64,000 nucleotides of DNA from contig CAJNOP010000030.1 of assembly GCA_905250075.1 (NCBI GenBank), forward strand, positions 864,539-928,538, in the 5' to 3' direction. Source of the stretch: Rotaria sp. Silwood1. Taxonomy: Eukaryota; Rotifera; Eurotatoria; Philodinida; Philodinidae. The translations under genes were made by a program, and so were the position numbers. The first letter of the stretch is position 1; each line of letters begins with the position of its first letter. The notes beneath the pieces are model-generated. The model did not search any database. It was given only the letters and a program-made list of their open reading frames with translations, and was not told where the DNA came from. This document shows positions 61,005 to 64,000 of the stretch, one piece after another.

Positions 61005-63953
61005 TTATCGTTGAAGAGTATTTGTTTGAAATTGTGAACATTGGGCTTTTAAATGATTTGGACTTCCACATTGAAAACATTTTCGTCGTTGATTATTTGA
61101 ATGAGATAAACGATTAGAATGATTTGTTTGTTGTTGTTGTTGTTGTTGATTTAATTGATATGAAAAATTTGAATAAATTATTGGTCGTTCATTTGAATAC
61201 GGTTGTGTCCAAATACGTTGATGAGGTACTATTTGATATGGATATTGATATCCATTTGTTGGATAATAATATTGTTGACATAAAGAATATTGAGAATTAT
61301 TAGTCGAAATATTAGAATATGATTCATATTGATTGTTTATTAATATTTGTTGTTGTTGATGGTGAGGTTGTTCGGTTATGCTTACTCGTTTTAATTTTTC
61401 TTTTTCATTTGCTAATGATATTAATTTTGGACAACGCTTACGAATATGATATAATTCATTACATTCAGCACATCGTTTTGGAGCATTTGTTGGACATAAA
61501 TCATTAATATTGAATAAAATTGACTATGTTATAAAAATAAAAATAAAAAAAAAACATGACAATGATAGAATTTTTTTATATTCAAATGATGTTATCTTTT
61601 GTTTAAGAGATAAAAAATTTTATGGTATGAGTCCGTTGACGAATCAAATTACAAGTCGAATACTAGGTTGGAAATGATATTTTTCCAGGGAGTAACACTA
61701 TGATTTCAAATAGCATCGACAACAAATTTAATACCTAATTAAAATGTGTCAAAATAGGGTTGATCAGTGCTATAGAGTAAGGGTTATGATAACTTTCATG
61801 TGTTGAATTAGGAACATTTCTGACTTGTACACCATGTCAACATAAAAAAATAGATCTCATTTAAAATGATGATTGTCATAAAGTAATCGACACCTAATCT
61901 GAAAACGTGGAAACAAAAAAAAATCAAAAGTAGACTTCAAAAAAAAAGCTTGCTTAATATGAAACATAATTTGTATCCTAAAGAAACTGAAATAATGCAT
62001 TTCATATGTTTGAAGAAAAATGAAAACAAGCATTGCATTATGAAGAACTTTTTTATGCTAGTAGGCGTCTCGTCTCGATTCTATAAAGAGAACGTCAATG
62101 GTCGCCATACTGGCCCAATGATAATATTCACCAAACCTTAAAACAATAAACATTATTTTGTAATATTATATCATTTTGAATGTAATCTAGTTTAAACTGT
62201 CTCATGAGAAGAGTCTTTTTATATTGACATGACTTACAATTTAAGAATTTCCTCACTTCACCACTTAAAAGTTATCATAACCTTTACTACATAGCACTGA
62301 TCAATTTCATTTTTGACAAGTTTTAATTACGTATAAAATTTGTTGTTGATACTATTTGAAATCACAGTGTCGCTTCCGTGGAAAAATATTATTTCCAATC
62401 TAGTATATGAGTCATGTTGTTGTGAAATACTGAAGAAGAAAGGTAATGCTATCAAAATGTATGTAATCTAAATGTTTTTCTTGTAAATAAATATAAATTA
62501 TTGTGAAAGAATAATTGAAACTGAATAAATTACTATGTTCTTCAAATTGAACATAAAAAAACCAAGAATCTTGATCTTTATTTTGATATGTTTCGGTTTC
62601 CATCTCAGTCAAACTTCATGGCTAATGTGGGAAGTCGTCTAACTGTACAATCGCTTTTAACTCAAGATTAAACGCATTATGTAGACTCAAATGAGCTGTA
62701 CGTTGCCTGAAAATAGTTCTTGCTCATGGCTTATTACTATGAAAATACGGAACCTTTATCGCTTTTTTACAATAAATACCACGACCCATTCCAGAAAACA
62801 CTAGAAAAACTGATTTTTGAATTTCAACTGGAAATGTTTCATAGAAATGTTCCTTATAAAATTCTCTAATCATCATGTATTGATTTCTAACGGATGCTGA
62901 AACAACGTAACTTTATATGGATCTATGATTCTTCAAAGCACGCGTGAAGCTAATATTAATATTTGTTTAGAAATTCTCGTGATCTTAATAAAAAGCTAGC
63001 TTTTAATATAACTAAAAAAATATATATTTCTTCTTCATAGAACTTTCGCTATGCTCCTAACGAATGACAATAGATTTTCTTAAAAGGCTTATTAATCCAA
63101 CTTGAAAATAAAATTCTTACTGCAATATGTTGCATTTGTGGCTTAGAAGTATCAATATCTTTTGACTGTAAACCGAATTGTTGTCTTGCACGAATAAATA
63201 CTCGACGAATAGTTGTCCAATCTAGATTCAAATAAACTATAAAAATAAAACAAAATTGACATTTTACTTTTAATAGATAAACCACCGGCTAGATTATGAT
63301 TTAATTCAAATGGATCTTCAATAGCTATTGTTTGTCTAAACCAACCTTTTTCATATTTTAATAATGGTTCAATTTGTCGAATAGTTACAACACGTTCATC
63401 ATAATTATATTGTTCTGTATAAAAACGTAAAAATTCAATCCATAATGCACCAACTGATAAAGTATTTTCATTTTTCCATAAATCATTCTAAATTAAAATT
63501 TTTATATAAAATAAACATATATATTTGTTTTTATACTACAAACAAGTTTAGATAAATTTTCATAAAAATAAACATTCCATTTTGAACATTTTCTATACAA
63601 GCAATTTTTCTTTGTTGTATTATCACTAAGCTAAAATTTTAAATCATAAATTAATAATTGAAGAAAAATAAAAAAAACAAACCTGTTGAAGAACAGGTAA
63701 AACAGGTGGTTGAATTTGTTGGAGAAAATGGATAACCATTATTATATATGCATAACTTGATAATGTACCACGACTTGCATCACCTATATCACATGTCTAG
63801 AATACAGAAATCATTGTTTTTAATGAAAATTCATGAGACAGTCTTTTGTTTTTTTTTTATTACTTTGGCCAAATGTTTTATCATATAACCAAGTTGAGAT
63901 ACACGTGGATCAATATCGGCATATGCTTTTAATAAACGTGTATTTTCAATTGC
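61005..63953 (-). CDS. TUT4/TUT7-like (ZCCHC11/ZCCHC6): Terminal uridylyltransferase TUT4/TUT7-type, 3' part
   Basis: TUT4/7 enzymes add uridines to RNA 3' ends (pre-let-7, deadenylated mRNA) and so control RNA decay. Six exons are visible: 63864-63953, 63683-63796, 63544-63630, 63268-63487, 63121-63236 and 61005-61523 (stop TAA), 381 residues in all; the gene continues past the right edge. The segment [20 protein letters not shown], then [17 protein letters not shown], is the central part of the nucleotidyltransferase. The PAP-associated domain is clear ([36 protein letters not shown]). The last exon holds two CCHC zinc knuckles, [14 protein letters not shown] and [14 protein letters not shown] (both C-x2-C-x4-H-x4-C), separated by a Gln/Tyr/Asn-rich linker. 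The catalytic Asp residues would lie upstream, outside the window. The 1.6-kb intron 61524-63120 contains a MITE. Confidence 0.94.
61663..62403. mobile_element. TA-flanked long-inverted-repeat MITE in the TUT intron
   Basis: A 741-bp element with arms of about 140 bp. The left end is CTAGGTTGGAAATGATATTT and the right end in reverse complement CTAGATTGGAAATAATATTT, flanked by TA at 61661-61662 and 62404-62405. Inner arms share TTGATCAGTGCTAT and GGTTATGATAACTTT. It lies in the last TUT intron and has no coding capacity. Confidence 0.85.
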
Positions 63954-64000
63954 CTTAAAAAAGAAAGATTTTTATTATAATATTATTTGAAGAGTGTCGA

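Noticed and set aside
1-64000. tRNA, rRNA, spliced-leader RNA and telomeric repeats.
   Set aside because: No cloverleaf with intact A and B boxes, no rRNA-like segment and no TGTGGG-type array was found by eye. GGTTCGA matches were isolated.

Overview
The window is eukaryotic and strongly A+T rich. Its genes are split by short introns, mostly about 48-80 bp with GT..AG ends. Three features together suggest a bdelloid rotifer (Adineta/Rotaria type), as an inference and not a proof: a signal-peptide-bearing group 3 LEA-type protein with a possible C-terminal ER-retention tail; a GH19 chitinase with three chitin-binding modules, a gene class often foreign in animals; and compact genes scattered among many small non-autonomous DNA transposons. 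I found no rRNA, tRNA, CRISPR array or LTR retroelement. One 10-N assembly gap lies at 28401-28410.

Layout. 0-8.6 kb: the 3' part of an ASPP/PPP1R13-family gene (ankyrin repeats plus SH3, + strand), a convergent disordered MGC-start protein (- strand) and a two-exon coiled-coil protein (+). 8.6-16 kb: a palindromic mariner-like MITE, then two tandem claudin/PMP22-superfamily tetraspan genes with matching intron positions. 16-20.5 kb: a ten-exon LEA-like gene whose later exons are exactly 33 or 66 nt, the length of the 11-residue LEA motif. 20.9-26.4 kb: a transposon cluster in which one element is nested in another and a second copy of the same family lies next to it. 28.4-29.2 kb: a nucleoredoxin-like ZZ-thioredoxin-ZZ gene, truncated by the assembly gap. 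30-39 kb: a Mutator-like MITE with a perfect 9-bp target duplication, a secreted cysteine-containing protein of unknown function, and a non-autonomous hAT element with very GC-rich ends and a perfect 8-bp target duplication. 39.9-41.5 kb: the GH19 chitinase (-). 42.4-43.6 kb: another element with subterminal repeats. 48.6-49.1 kb: a small MIT-domain protein (+). 49.8-60.7 kb: a complete 15-exon MED15 gene (-) with at least four inverted-repeat elements in its introns. 61.0-64 kb: the 3' half of a TUT4/TUT7-type terminal uridylyltransferase (-), running off the right edge.

The genes are functionally unrelated and there is no operon logic. Conserved housekeeping regulators (MED15, TUT4/7, ASPP) sit among lineage-specific or stress-related genes (LEA, chitinase, unknown secreted protein). 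The clearest unexplained structure is the diversity of short inverted-repeat elements, about a dozen, with TA, 8-bp or 9-bp target duplications. The 11-mer exon quantisation of the LEA gene is also notable. All exon models were made by eye from splice signals, reading frame and family similarity.
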